Below are positions 36,588-45,011 of a stretch of DNA of 64,000 nucleotides, piece by piece. Position 1 is the first letter of the stretch. Every line of letters begins with the position of its first letter. Made by a program: the position numbers and the translations under genes. Location: contig NZ_JARUKY010000016.1 of NCBI RefSeq assembly GCF_029688925.1, positions 46,893 to 110,892 of the forward strand, in the 5' to 3' direction. The stretch is from Evansella sp. AB-P1. Lineage in GTDB: Bacteria; Bacillota; Bacilli; Bacillales; Salisediminibacteriaceae. Below the pieces are notes generated by a model that ran no database searches, had not been told where the DNA came from, and saw only the letters and a program-made list of their open reading frames with translations.

Positions 36588-37817
36588 GTGAAAAAAATAA
36601 AAAAACACATAGCTATTATTATCTTTTTTATAAGCTTATTCATCATGATTAGCCTACTAACGTTCGTTTACGTTTCAAAGGATCATAGTACGTTTTATTT
36701 AAAGGATCATAAAGGAGATCGTTCTGTGCTGAATGACATTACTGTTCAAGGGGAACTAAGAGATGCTTACCATACGGTGCATTTTACTATTGAAAATAAT
36801 AAAGTAACGAAAAATACAAAAATTTATTCCTACCCCATTAGTGATCCAACAAATAGAAGCTGGTTTCGTTGGATGGAGACGACCCTTGATGGAGTGGATT
36901 ATGAAATATTGGGAGAGGGAGAGTTTGATATTTATCGAAATCGACGGAAGACAAGTGATGTGCCTCAAGGCTGGAGTCATGTGAAAACGGATATCCATCC
37001 TTCCAGTGCTGTTAACCAAGTGGAATTAGGGTTAGGATTAGCGCAGGTAGGAGAGTCAATTTATTTTACGGTTCCAACGACCTCTGCTTATGTTGGGAAC
37101 AATCATATTTATGAGATTGAATTTGTTGATCCGAGTCAAAGAATTAGTCGAACAGATGGATTTACAGAGCAGCGGGTGATTGCTACGTACAGTTTGGAAC
37201 AAAATGGAGATTCTACTTCTAAGACTATAGACGTATTAGGCTTACAGGGTGTTGGAGATCATCTTGCACTTATTAAAAGAGAAGGAAATGATCTTGTTAT
37301 TCGAGAGTTTCATACAGATGGTGAAGAGGTTGGAGGCACGATACTAGATAACTTCTTTCTTGATGTGGAAACTCGTCTTCCTTACACCGCCTATTTAAAC
37401 GAAGCAGATAATATTATTACGTTAAGTTTTTCTCACAAGCGTGATGAATTTAAAGTAGTGAATATAGAATTTGCTCATGGTGAAGGCTTTGAGATCATCG
37501 ATGTGGTGGATGTCACCTTTGAAGGAGAGTTAGACGAAAATCATAGGTTAGTTGAAATGTTTTATAAAAACAACAAACTATACGTAGCTAATACATTAAA
37601 AGATATGACAGATGAAAGAAATTTCATTTATTCCATTGGTCGTCCTATTCAATTTTTCCTCCATGTGTATGAAGGGAACGAATTACTTTATCAAGGGGAA
37701 ATAGTGACAGATATGAATGATGATTTAATAAGGTTCCAGACGGCACCATTTTCAGCTGGTGGGGTTGGTTATGATTACCATGAGCATCGAAATTTTGTTC
37801 ATATTTCTTTCAAATAA
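36588..37817 (+). CDS. large extracytoplasmic membrane-anchored protein of the GntR operon
   Basis: 409-residue protein with one N-terminal transmembrane helix (about 7-28) and a large outside domain rich in beta strands, without Cys-lipobox. Similar proteins occur in YtrA-type ABC operons, but I recognise no domain. Internal pattern of roughly 50-residue beta units (for example LQGVGDHLALIKREGNDLVI, FYKNNKLYVANTL) could be propeller-like. GTG 36588 follows AAGGAGGTG; the longer frame from 36552 overlaps the upstream gene. It may be a sensor or substrate-binding part of the transporter. Confidence 0.7.
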   Translation: MKKIKKHIAIIIFFISLFIMISLLTFVYVSKDHSTFYLKDHKGDRSVLNDITVQGELRDAYHTVHFTIENNKVTKNTKIYSYPISDPTNRSWFRWMETTLDGVDYEILGEGEFDIYRNRRKTSDVPQGWSHVKTDIHPSSAVNQVELGLGLAQVGESIYFTVPTTSAYVGNNHIYEIEFVDPSQRISRTDGFTEQRVIATYSLEQNGDSTSKTIDVLGLQGVGDHLALIKREGNDLVIREFHTDGEEVGGTILDNFFLDVETRLPYTAYLNEADNIITLSFSHKRDEFKVVNIEFAHGEGFEIIDVVDVTFEGELDENHRLVEMFYKNNKLYVANTLKDMTDERNFIYSIGRPIQFFLHVYEGNELLYQGEIVTDMNDDLIRFQTAPFSAGGVGYDYHEHRNFVHISFK

Positions 37818-37838
37818 TCTGTAAAAGGGGTGATCAGA

Positions 37839-38558
37839 TTGATACAGATGAATTATAGTAGAAAACGATATAATGATGATGACATTATTTCCATAAGAGA
37901 CGAGCAAATAACGATTCAACGTGGTGAAATCGTCGGCATATTGGGTTCAAACGGTTCTGGGAAAACAACATTCCTTAAGTCTATTCTTAAATTAGGAGAT
38001 AGTCATATTGGTGAGGTGTTAGTAGAAGGGAAACCTATTGAAGATCAATTTGAAAAAGTAGCCTTTATTACGGAAGAGGGCAGCTACTTTCCAGGTATGA
38101 CTCCGATGGAATATGGAACGTTTTTGGCTGACTTTTTTTCGAGATATGATATGGATAAATATAGTAGGCTTCTAGCTTATTTTGACTTAAAACCCTATGA
38201 AAAAATAAAATCTTTTTCTAGGGGGCAAAAATCAAAGCTTGAAATATGCGCTGGGTTTTCCAAGGGAGCAAAATATATTTTGCTAGATGAACCATTTTTA
38301 GGGAAGGATATGTTCTCGCGGATGGATTTTATGAAAATGATGGTTGCCACTCTTCTAACTGACGAAACGATCTTAATCGCCTCTCATTTTATTGATGAAC
38401 TTGAAAATGTCATTGATCGAATCATCATTTTTCATAATCATAACATTAGTGGTGACTATTATACAGATGATTTACGGGCAAAAAACCAAGATTTGAAGAC
38501 GATATTAGAAGAAATTTCAGGATATAAGAAAGATAAATATAGGGAAATAAACATGTAA
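37839..38558 (+). CDS. ABC transporter ATP-binding protein of the GntR operon
   Basis: 239-residue ATPase: Walker A LGSNGSGKTT, signature FSRGQKSKLEI (SRGQ in place of SGGQ, common in this YtrB/bacitracin-type group), Walker B YILLDEPFLGKD with the catalytic Glu. TTG 37839 follows AAGGGGTGA at the right distance; GTG 37830 lies inside that site. It probably energises the 254-residue permease. The operon ends with a terminator at 38565. Confidence 0.9.
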   Translation: MIQMNYSRKRYNDDDIISIRDEQITIQRGEIVGILGSNGSGKTTFLKSILKLGDSHIGEVLVEGKPIEDQFEKVAFITEEGSYFPGMTPMEYGTFLADFFSRYDMDKYSRLLAYFDLKPYEKIKSFSRGQKSKLEICAGFSKGAKYILLDEPFLGKDMFSRMDFMKMMVATLLTDETILIASHFIDELENVIDRIIIFHNHNISGDYYTDDLRAKNQDLKTILEEISGYKKDKYREINM

Positions 38559-38564
38559 TTACTG

Positions 38565-38593
38565 AACACTTCTCTTTAATGAAGTGTTTTTTT
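38565..38593 (+). terminator. terminator of the GntR/ABC operon
   Basis: AACACTTC (38565-38572) pairs with GAAGTGTT (38581-38588) and runs into TTTTT. Confidence 0.92.
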
Positions 38594-38907
38594 GTATTAT
38601 ATAACTATGTTTTCATTAAAGGTTATTTCAATATATTCTTACAATATGACAAATTTAACAGATTATACGATAAAAACAATAGTATTTCCGACATTATTCT
38701 GTTCACTTTGCTACTGTAGGTGTTTGTTGTTGTCTGATTCTGCGCTTGCCTAGGAAATAATTAACGTGAAATAATCGGAAATTTCCCATAACGAATGAGT
38801 TTGCCTAATAAGTAGCAAGCTCTTTTTTTATGGGAAAAAAATATCTTGCATTTTTTTAAATCTTTTTCAAAATATATTCGTTAATATAGGTAGAGGTGGT
38901 GATACAT
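38594..38907 (+). other. spacer upstream of the sigma factor operon, with an attenuator-like structure
   Basis: Holds a second terminator-like hairpin, GAGTTTGC (38797-38804) with GCAAGCTC (38815-38822) followed by seven T. It is nested in a longer arm, TTTCCCATAA (38783-38792) with TTATGGGAAA near 38828-38838. The left arm overlaps a GGAAATTTCC palindrome (38777-38786) that could form an alternative pairing. No start codon lies between it and the sigma gene, so it would terminate or attenuate the sigma transcript, or end a short RNA. Confidence 0.6.
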
Positions 38908-39486
38908 ATGTCGACAGATGAAGAGTTAATTGAAGAAATAAAAAATGGAAGCCAAGCTGCAATGGAAGTGTTAGTTAAAAGACATTATAAATATATATTT
39001 GCATACGTATATCGGAAATTAGGAGATTACCACTTAGCTTACGATTTAACACAAGATATTTTTATTAAAATGATGAAATCTATTCATCATTATAAAGGAG
39101 AAGGGAAATTTGAACATTGGCTCTTAAAAATTGCGGTAAATCACTGTCGCGATTACTTCCGAAGTAGAAGTTACAAGGAAAAAGAGGAACAGAACACCTT
39201 AAGTGAACAAATAAAAGATGAAAAAGAAAATGTTTGGGATCTCATTAGTAAAAAGCTAGAGAGTGAAAAAGTGAAAACTGCTGTACATAAGCTACCAGAA
39301 TATCAAAAGGAAGCTATTATTTTAAAATTTTATAAGGGCTTAAAAATAAAGGAAATTGCTCATTTGACTGACAGTAAAGAAGCAACAGTAAAATCGAGAT
39401 TAAAACAAGGAATTGAAAAGTTGAAGATAGCTTTAAAAGGGGGGGATAACAATGGAGTGGAACAAAAAGAAAATAGATCACGATGA
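38908..39486 (+). CDS. ECF-type RNA polymerase sigma factor
   Basis: 192-residue ECF sigma factor. Region 2 (VLVKRHYKYIFAYVYRKLGDYHLAYDLTQDIFIKMMKSI) and region 4 (LPEYQKEAIILKFYKGLKIKEIAHL...EATVKSRLKQGIEKLK) are present, and region 3 is absent, as usual. ATG 38908 is preferred with AGAGGTGG upstream. The stop lies inside the next gene, which overlaps it by 35 bp. With the downstream membrane protein and ABC genes this recalls the sigY operon of B. subtilis, but the match is not close enough for a name. Confidence 0.9.
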   Translation: MSTDEELIEEIKNGSQAAMEVLVKRHYKYIFAYVYRKLGDYHLAYDLTQDIFIKMMKSIHHYKGEGKFEHWLLKIAVNHCRDYFRSRSYKEKEEQNTLSEQIKDEKENVWDLISKKLESEKVKTAVHKLPEYQKEAIILKFYKGLKIKEIAHLTDSKEATVKSRLKQGIEKLKIALKGGDNNGVEQKENRSR

Positions 39487-40291
39487 CCTATCAGATGTTG
39501 TAGAACAAGTGGAATTCGAAGAGTTAGAAAAGGAATTGAATCAATATTTAGTCAAGTATCCCGATGAGAAAATGATGGATAGTACTATTGATACATTGGG
39601 ACAATATGTGCCAAGTAAGCGGAAGAAAAATATCAAATATAAGGAACGTATGCAAAGACTAATGAAGATTATAGGAACAGAAATTTCTACTGTTAGAAAA
39701 GGATACTGGGTTGCTAGCGTGATTTTATTTGTAATGGGTTATTTCATAACTGGTTACGGAGCATACAATCCGGTGTTAACACTAGCTATATTAGCTCCTG
39801 TTCCATTTGTATTTGGATTAGTTGAAGTTTTTAAAGGAAGAGAAAATGGGGTACTAGAGATGGAAATGACCTGTAAATTTTCTAGCTATGAACTCATGCT
39901 ATTCCGTCTATTAATTATAAGTGTGTTCAATATTATACTCAATTCCATTCTTACTTTTGCTATCGTTCCTTATGCGGAGGCAACATCTTTATTGGAGCTT
40001 GTATTTATTTGGTTTACCCCATTAACCTTGTTTGCAGCTATTTCACTATGGCTAAGTATTCACTTTAGGGGAGTCGTCTTTATTTCTATTTTTATTCCTT
40101 TGTGGCTTCTATTTAGTATTGTGTTAATTAATGGATCTGCATCTTGGACTAATTACCTTTTAAATGTAAATTTTCTTTTCCATCTGTCGTGTATGTTAAT
40201 TGGGTTACTACTTTTGGTGTTGCAGATTAAGCAATTAATCAGAAAATACTCTACATATGAAGGGGGAACAACATTTGAAGTTAACAATTGA
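39452..40291 (+). CDS. membrane protein with N-terminal cytosolic domain, possible anti-sigma factor
   Basis: 279 residues: an acidic cytosolic N-terminal domain (about 1-85) and then about six transmembrane helices. ATG 39452 sits within the sigma gene after GGGGGGAT, so translation is coupled to it, the arrangement expected for an anti-sigma factor. No zinc-binding anti-sigma (HxxxCxxC) motif is seen. The membrane part, with LEMEMTCKFSSYELMLFRLL, also resembles an ABC-2 accessory permease. The role is therefore open. Confidence 0.65.
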   Translation: MEWNKKKIDHDDLSDVVEQVEFEELEKELNQYLVKYPDEKMMDSTIDTLGQYVPSKRKKNIKYKERMQRLMKIIGTEISTVRKGYWVASVILFVMGYFITGYGAYNPVLTLAILAPVPFVFGLVEVFKGRENGVLEMEMTCKFSSYELMLFRLLIISVFNIILNSILTFAIVPYAEATSLLELVFIWFTPLTLFAAISLWLSIHFRGVVFISIFIPLWLLFSIVLINGSASWTNYLLNVNFLFHLSCMLIGLLLLVLQIKQLIRKYSTYEGGTTFEVNN

Positions 40292-41153
40292 AAATATATC
40301 AAAACAATATAAAGATAAAATAGCTGTTAAAGGTTTTTCTGCAGAGTTAACAGAAGGGGTGTATGCTCTTTTAGGGCCGAATGGTGCAGGAAAAACAACA
40401 CTGATGCGTATGGTTGCAGATATATTAAAGCCAACTGCAGGACGTATATTGTTTAACGATAAAGATATATCGGTGATGGGAGATCAATATCGTGATGTGT
40501 TAGGCTATTTACCTCAAGAGTTTGGATTATATAAAAGTTTTACAGCAACGAGGTTTTTAATGTATTTTGCAAGTTTAAAAGGTTTAGATAAAAAAGAAGC
40601 AAAAATTCGAGTACAAGAGGTCTTACAATTAGTAAATTTACAGGGGGAAGAGAAAAGAAAGCTAAGTACTTTTTCAGGAGGGATGAAAAGAAGAATTGGT
40701 ATTGCACAAGCCTTGTTAAATGATCCGAAGGTCTTGATTGTGGATGAACCAACAGCAGGGTTAGATCCGAAAGAACGAGTTCGGTTTAGAAATCTTCTTT
40801 CAGAAATAGCTGCTGATCGAATTGTTGTCCTTTCTACACACATCGTTTCAGATATTGAGTATATTGCGAAAGAAGTTCTGCTAATGAAGGAAGGAGAGCT
40901 AATACAGCATAATACATTAGAAAGCTTATTAGAAAGAATAAATGGAAGGGTATGGAACGTAGTAGTGACAAAGGAAGAACTTCCTACTATTCAACGAGAA
41001 TATAAAATAGGTAATATTCAACGGAATGAAAAAGGGATCGAAATTAGGATTATTCATGATACGAAACCTTTCCCTAATGCACTTCAAGTACCTGCCTCAT
41101 TGGAGGATGTCTATTTGTATTTTTTCCATGAGGAGGTACGTGATAATGTTTAA
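40275..41153 (+). CDS. ABC transporter ATP-binding protein of the sigma operon
   Basis: 292-residue ATPase with Walker A LGPNGAGKTT, signature FSGGMKRRIGIAQAL, Walker B VLIVDEPTAGLD and switch His in STHIVSD, followed by a 90-residue C-terminal domain. TTG 40275 is chosen, with GGGGGAA upstream, giving a natural LKLTIENISKQY start. It overlaps the preceding gene by 17 bp and the permease start by 8 bp, so the four-gene set is tightly coupled. Confidence 0.92.
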   Translation: MKLTIENISKQYKDKIAVKGFSAELTEGVYALLGPNGAGKTTLMRMVADILKPTAGRILFNDKDISVMGDQYRDVLGYLPQEFGLYKSFTATRFLMYFASLKGLDKKEAKIRVQEVLQLVNLQGEEKRKLSTFSGGMKRRIGIAQALLNDPKVLIVDEPTAGLDPKERVRFRNLLSEIAADRIVVLSTHIVSDIEYIAKEVLLMKEGELIQHNTLESLLERINGRVWNVVVTKEELPTIQREYKIGNIQRNEKGIEIRIIHDTKPFPNALQVPASLEDVYLYFFHEEVRDNV

Positions 41154-42312
41154 ACATGAATGTTATAAAATATTTACTAAAAAAAGTATTTACATCGTAT
41201 TTTTCCTAATTGTCCTAACGATGATTTATGCAAATAACTTACCTACGGATATGATAATGAAAGAGGAAATTTACGAGGAGTTATATGAAACCTTTGGTGG
41301 ACCTGTTACGGAGGAAAAAGGAAAGTATGTACGGGAGAAAATGAGAGAATCTGATGCGGGTGAACTTGTGGATGAAATTTCTTCCCGTACGTTTGAAGAT
41401 AAGGCTACTGGTGAAGTGCATTTTTCAGTAGCATTGGCCCATATGATTAAAGAACAGTTAAATGAACGAAAAAATATTCTTGAAAGTAAAATTGAGAATA
41501 GTGATAAAAGCTCTTATGAATATAAAGATGCTGAAAAGGAATTAACTATGTTAAATCAAATAGATAATACTCACGGGTTTTACTTAATACGAATGTGGCA
41601 AGGAATGTTTGATTTTATTGAACCTGCTACTACCGTTATATTCCTTTCAGTATTAATTATATTAGGCTTAACTCCTGTTTTTTCAGACGAATACACGAAA
41701 CGAACAGCAGGTTTAATTTTAGCTACAAAGCATGGGAAAAGGAAAATTATAACAGCCAAAATAATGGCAGCAATCACCTATATTGTTATTGTTATCACCT
41801 CTCTTCATCTAGTTAATGGTATATTGAAATGGATAAAGCATGGTGGAATAGATGGTTGGAATGCTCCAATACAAGGGTTAAGTGGTGGGATTGATACTAT
41901 ATCCATGATGGAGTATGCTCATTCTCCCTACGACTTAGCAGTTTGGGAGCTATATGGGTTAACATTTTTCCTTCAATTTATTGGTGCAGTTGTCATTGCC
42001 ATCATGGTACTATTCGTCTCGGTAAATACGAAAAACTCCATGATCGCTTTATTTATTAGTGGTGCCATCATTGGAATTCCATTTATGATAAGTCAAATCG
42101 GGCTAGATAGAGGGATCATACAGCATTTAGCGAACTTTAATTACTCCGAATTAATAAAGGCAGCAGGTTTATTTGAAGAATATATAACGTATAACATCTT
42201 TGGGCAGCCGATTCTTTACCCTACATTATTATTTTCAATCTTTGGGATCATTACAGCTTTACTCCTTTACTTTACGTATTATCAACATAGGAATTATCAA
42301 GTCAAAAATTAA
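41146..42312 (+). CDS. ABC transporter permease of the sigma operon
   Basis: 388-residue ABC-2 type permease: first helix at about 15-32, a large extracytoplasmic domain of about 150 residues rich in charged helix, then five more helices (about 195-385). ATG 41146 after GAGGTACGTG is used; the 40-residue longer frame runs inside the ATPase gene. Substrate unknown; sigma-linked exporters of this kind often move peptides or antibiotics. Confidence 0.85.
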   Translation: MFKHECYKIFTKKSIYIVFFLIVLTMIYANNLPTDMIMKEEIYEELYETFGGPVTEEKGKYVREKMRESDAGELVDEISSRTFEDKATGEVHFSVALAHMIKEQLNERKNILESKIENSDKSSYEYKDAEKELTMLNQIDNTHGFYLIRMWQGMFDFIEPATTVIFLSVLIILGLTPVFSDEYTKRTAGLILATKHGKRKIITAKIMAAITYIVIVITSLHLVNGILKWIKHGGIDGWNAPIQGLSGGIDTISMMEYAHSPYDLAVWELYGLTFFLQFIGAVVIAIMVLFVSVNTKNSMIALFISGAIIGIPFMISQIGLDRGIIQHLANFNYSELIKAAGLFEEYITYNIFGQPILYPTLLFSIFGIITALLLYFTYYQHRNYQVKN

Positions 42313-42377
42313 TTCTGTACTAAAATCATCATTTTTGTAAATGATAAGACGGACAGGATAAATAGGAGGTTGTAAAT

Positions 42378-42587
42378 ATGCCTAAAGTTGAGGTTTCATG
42401 TGCTATTTCTAATTGTTCGTTTTATGGGGAAGGAAATATTTGTACAGCTGAAAAAATTATGGTGGAATTAGATAACCATGCAAGATATGATACAGAAATG
42501 TCTGGGGAATTAACGGAAAAAAACCACATAGATGAAGCAATTAAATCGGCAGAAACATGCTGTAAAACATTTAAACCCAAAAAATAA
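42378..42587 (+). CDS. DUF1540 domain protein
   Basis: 69-residue cysteine-containing protein. The core VSCAISNCSFYGEGNICTAEKIMVE and the later ETCCKTF match the DUF1540 pattern (C-x5-C-x7-C with paired Cys near the end), a probable metal-binding fold common in Bacilli and Clostridia, some linked to sporulation. AGGAGG precedes ATG 42378. Confidence 0.88.
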   Translation: MPKVEVSCAISNCSFYGEGNICTAEKIMVELDNHARYDTEMSGELTEKNHIDEAIKSAETCCKTFKPKK

Positions 42588-42657
42588 AGGATTAGATAGT
42601 AGAATGGAGAAACGTAGCCTAAGGTACCAAAGTACTAAATAGGTAACAATTAAAAGG

Positions 42658-42692
42658 AAGAGGGCGTCCTTAAACTTTTGGACCCCCTCTTT
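42658..42692. terminator. bidirectional terminator
   Basis: AAGAGGGCGTCC (42658-42669) pairs with GGACCCCCTCTT (42680-42691), one C-C mismatch, 10-nt loop. Lies between the DUF1540 gene and the convergent cyclase-fold gene. Confidence 0.8.
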
Positions 42693-42695
42693 GTA

Positions 42696-43637
42696 CTATT
42701 TTCTTAAAAGTCCAAAAGCTTGAAATGTTTTATATCTGTTTACTGCAAGTATTCCTTTCCATTGTTGTCTTGCAACGGAAAAGTCATTTTGGTAGCTTCC
42801 CCAGCTCCACGAAATATCCCATATTCCATCTCCCGACATTTGATCTATATAGAACTGCAAATTTCGTTCAACTAAATCACTATATTTATTAGAAAGCTCA
42901 TCATTTGGTCCAGTAATAAAATCTAGAGGCATTGGTTCGTAATCTTCAGACCAGGAAGAACTGTCTTTATTCATACAACGTTCTACTAAGGAATGAACTT
43001 TAGAAGAAACCTCTGTCCATTTATAGTTCGTTTTTTTATAAAAGATGTCTATCTGTGGATGGATTATCCTTAAGCACTGCTGATAATTATTAATTTCATG
43101 TTTATCCATTTCTTCCGTATGCATTAATCGTTCAATAGCTTTTCGGATGGTGTTCCAACCTATTTGAGATGCTTCACTTTCTTTTTTAGACCAGTGAATA
43201 AGAAATGCTCCTAATTCTACACTGGGATTAAACATCCAAAATTTCTGAACTCCTTCTTCCCAGTGCCACCAAGGTGCATGTGGGTGATGATTGTTTTCAG
43301 GTAATACGGATGGCCACATCCCTGTTTCGGAGTCGTTCGTTTTTACCAAATATGCAATCATAGCTTCAATCAATGTGATATTTGGATTTGCCTTTACTTC
43401 CATTAAAACTTGTCCAGCTGTCCATGTAGCCATAGGAGAGGAGTAGGGAGACCAAAAATCAGGCTCAATGCCATGTCCAAAACCACCATCCTTGTTTTGA
43501 AATGAGGATAATAAATTAATTACTCTATCATCAGATCCTCCTTCAAATAAATAGTCCCATCTAGCTTCCTCCAAGGGGCGACTGTTTCTTTTTATCCAAT
43601 TACTTGTCTTTTTATATGTTATTTCGGGAATTCTCAC
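42696..43637 (-). CDS. hypothetical alpha/alpha-toroid (prenyltransferase/cyclase-like) protein
   Basis: 313-residue soluble protein. The Q-N-K-D-G-G-F-G-H-G-I-E-P-D segment near residue 45 is like the QW-type repeats (QxxDGGFG) of squalene-cyclase and prenyltransferase-beta toroids, and there are further W-rich repeats (YLVKTNDSETGMWPS, DGIWDISWSWG). The catalytic DxDD of cyclases is not visible. GTG 43637 is used, with AAAGGTGG upstream. Function unknown; seen as a stand-alone hypothetical gene. Confidence 0.65.
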   Translation of the reverse strand: MRIPEITYKKTSNWIKRNSRPLEEARWDYLFEGGSDDRVINLLSSFQNKDGGFGHGIEPDFWSPYSSPMATWTAGQVLMEVKANPNITLIEAMIAYLVKTNDSETGMWPSVLPENNHHPHAPWWHWEEGVQKFWMFNPSVELGAFLIHWSKKESEASQIGWNTIRKAIERLMHTEEMDKHEINNYQQCLRIIHPQIDIFYKKTNYKWTEVSSKVHSLVERCMNKDSSSWSEDYEPMPLDFITGPNDELSNKYSDLVERNLQFYIDQMSGDGIWDISWSWGSYQNDFSVARQQWKGILAVNRYKTFQAFGLLRK

Positions 43638-43806
43638 TAGTAATCCACCTTTCACAAATGAGTATTATGATAATATTCGATACAAGATAAAGAAACCCTT
43701 TTAGGTAATTATAGTTCAAAAGGTCTATTACTTTTGAAATGAAAATAAATTGAATTTTATAAAAAGTGTGTCTATTTTATGAACATTCTGCTATAATAAA
43801 TTTACT

Positions 43807-43858
43807 GGTAAAGAGTCATCTTTTTTTTGACTTTTTACCTAATGAATATTAGTTAGGT
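43807..43858 (+). promoter_or_regulatory. hairpin and palindrome upstream of the TetR gene
   Basis: GGTAAAGAGTCA (43807-43818) pairs with TGACTTTTTACC (43828-43839), one G-U. ACCTAA (43837-43842) and TTAGGT (43853-43858), with an inner CTAAT/ATTAG, form a second dyad just before the ribosome binding site. The second is a candidate TetR operator. Confidence 0.5.
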
Positions 43859-43877
43859 GAAAATAAAGGGGAAAATT

Positions 43878-44459
43878 ATGACAACGAAAGAAAAAATAAT
43901 TGATGCTGCAACAGAGATATTTGCAGAAAAAGGCTATAAAGGAATGACAATGAAAGAAATCGCAAATGAAGTAGGGATCAAGCCTCCTTCTGTTTATGCC
44001 TTTTTTAAAAGTAAAGAAGATGTTTTCTTACATATTTACAAGGATATCTTAAGTAGACATTTGGATTTAGCAATGAATAGTGCAAACCAATTTCGTGATA
44101 AGCCAATTAAAGAACAACTAGAACAAATACTCCTTCAAGTTATTAATTTTCAGTTTAAAGAATCGCTACAAATGAAGGTGTTAATAAGATTAATGCTATT
44201 TCCTCCTGAATTTATGGCGAACAGTATTACAGCTGATTTTTTTGAGGTAGAAAAGAAGGAGCACGAAATGCTTAGTAGTATTTTCAAACAAGGGATGGAA
44301 AATGGGGAAATTAGGTCAGGAGATTGTAACGCTATAGCAACTGCAATGCTTTGTATGATGGATGGACTGTTTTGGGAGATGCAACGTTATGATGAAGCCA
44401 CTTTTCATGAACGTTTTGAGGTGATCTGGGAACAATTTTGGATAGGGATTAAGTGTTAG
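43878..44459 (+). CDS. TetR/AcrR family transcriptional regulator
   Basis: 193-residue regulator with the standard N-terminal helix-turn-helix (KIIDAATEIFAEKGYKGMTMKEIANEVGIKPPSVYAFFKSKEDVF) and a helical ligand-binding C-terminal domain. ATG 43878 after AAAGGGG is chosen. There is no transporter next to it; the downstream item is the c-di-GMP riboswitch unit with its own promoter, so its target may be itself or distant genes. Confidence 0.9.
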   Translation: MTTKEKIIDAATEIFAEKGYKGMTMKEIANEVGIKPPSVYAFFKSKEDVFLHIYKDILSRHLDLAMNSANQFRDKPIKEQLEQILLQVINFQFKESLQMKVLIRLMLFPPEFMANSITADFFEVEKKEHEMLSSIFKQGMENGEIRSGDCNAIATAMLCMMDGLFWEMQRYDEATFHERFEVIWEQFWIGIKC

Positions 44460-44473
44460 CAAGCTTTTTCTAA

Positions 44474-44502
44474 TTGGATGTTGTTAATTGTCATGTTATA
44501 AC
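44474..44502 (+). promoter_or_regulatory. promoter of the riboswitch-sinI-like unit
   Basis: TTGGAT (44474-44479), a 17-bp spacer, TATAAC (44497-44502). The expected start near 44509 leaves about a dozen nucleotides before the riboswitch P1 stem. Confidence 0.6.
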
Positions 44503-44520
44503 TGATTAATAAAAAATTAG

Positions 44521-44600
44521 GAAAAGGCAAACTAATCGAAAGTTTAGGACGCAAAGCCACAGATCTAAGGTCAGAGGACTATGATAGCTGGGTTGCCTCA
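44521..44600 (+). promoter_or_regulatory. cyclic-di-GMP-I (GEMM-I) riboswitch
   Basis: All main GEMM-I elements are present in order: P1 strand AGGCAA (44525-44530); a hairpin of 16 nt, CTAA-T-CGAAAG-TTTAG, with the docking GAAA tetraloop; the invariant GGACGCAAAGCCAC core (44547-44560); a second hairpin with AGATCTAAGG; then ATGATAGCTGGGTTGCCT, with P1 closing strand TTGCCT (44593-44598). Compared from memory with the Vibrio Vc2 aptamer, the order and spacing agree. No terminator follows. CCTC (44596-44599) can instead pair with GAGG (44607-44610) of the downstream ribosome binding site, so ligand-stabilised P1 would free the site: a predicted translational ON switch. Confidence 0.9.
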
Positions 44601-44619
44601 TTAATGGAGGGAGATTGCA

Positions 44620-44754
44620 ATGATAAGCCATATTAAGGACACTAATAAGGAACTTGATAAGGAATGGGTTGAGTTAATTCAAAGGGCACGAGGAATGGGA
44701 ATTCCAATAGAAGACATCCGGAAATTTTTATCAAAAAATAAAGTAAAGAGTTAG
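44620..44754 (+). CDS. SinI-like anti-repressor peptide
   Basis: 44-residue protein just downstream of the c-di-GMP riboswitch, with GGAGGGAG (44606-44613) 6 nt before ATG 44620. Residues 12-37 (LDKEWVELIQ, then GIPIEDIRKFL) match the SinI/SinR dimerisation motif, LDxEWxxLxxxAxxxGxxxxxIRxFL. SinI binds the SinR repressor and frees biofilm matrix genes. This peptide has no DNA-binding domain and so is an anti-repressor type. sinR is not in the window. Too short for a 60-residue ORF cutoff, so it may be missed by annotation. Confidence 0.85.
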   Translation: MISHIKDTNKELDKEWVELIQRARGMGIPIEDIRKFLSKNKVKS

Positions 44755-45011
44755 CAATCTTCTTTCTATTTATGTCACAGCTATCCTCCAGAACAGAAGT
44801 ACACCACTTACCTCTATATCATATTTTTATTTTAAATGCGGTGCCTATTGTATATAGTGCATCGTTTTTGTATGGTTTCAATGGATAATGGTTTTATTGA
44901 TATTTTGTGTAATCTATAGATGGGGCGTATATAATACATTATAATTTAATAACTAAGATAGCTAATGTAAAATCTTATGTTTAAACAGTTTTGTCAGAAG
45001 GGAGCACTGTA

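Noticed and set aside
44540..44600. T-box or SAM riboswitch as alternative for the leader before the SinI-like gene
   Set aside because: No AGGGTGG T-box sequence and no SAM core; GACGCAAAGCC with the GAAA hairpin and GGGTTGCC end fits only GEMM-I.
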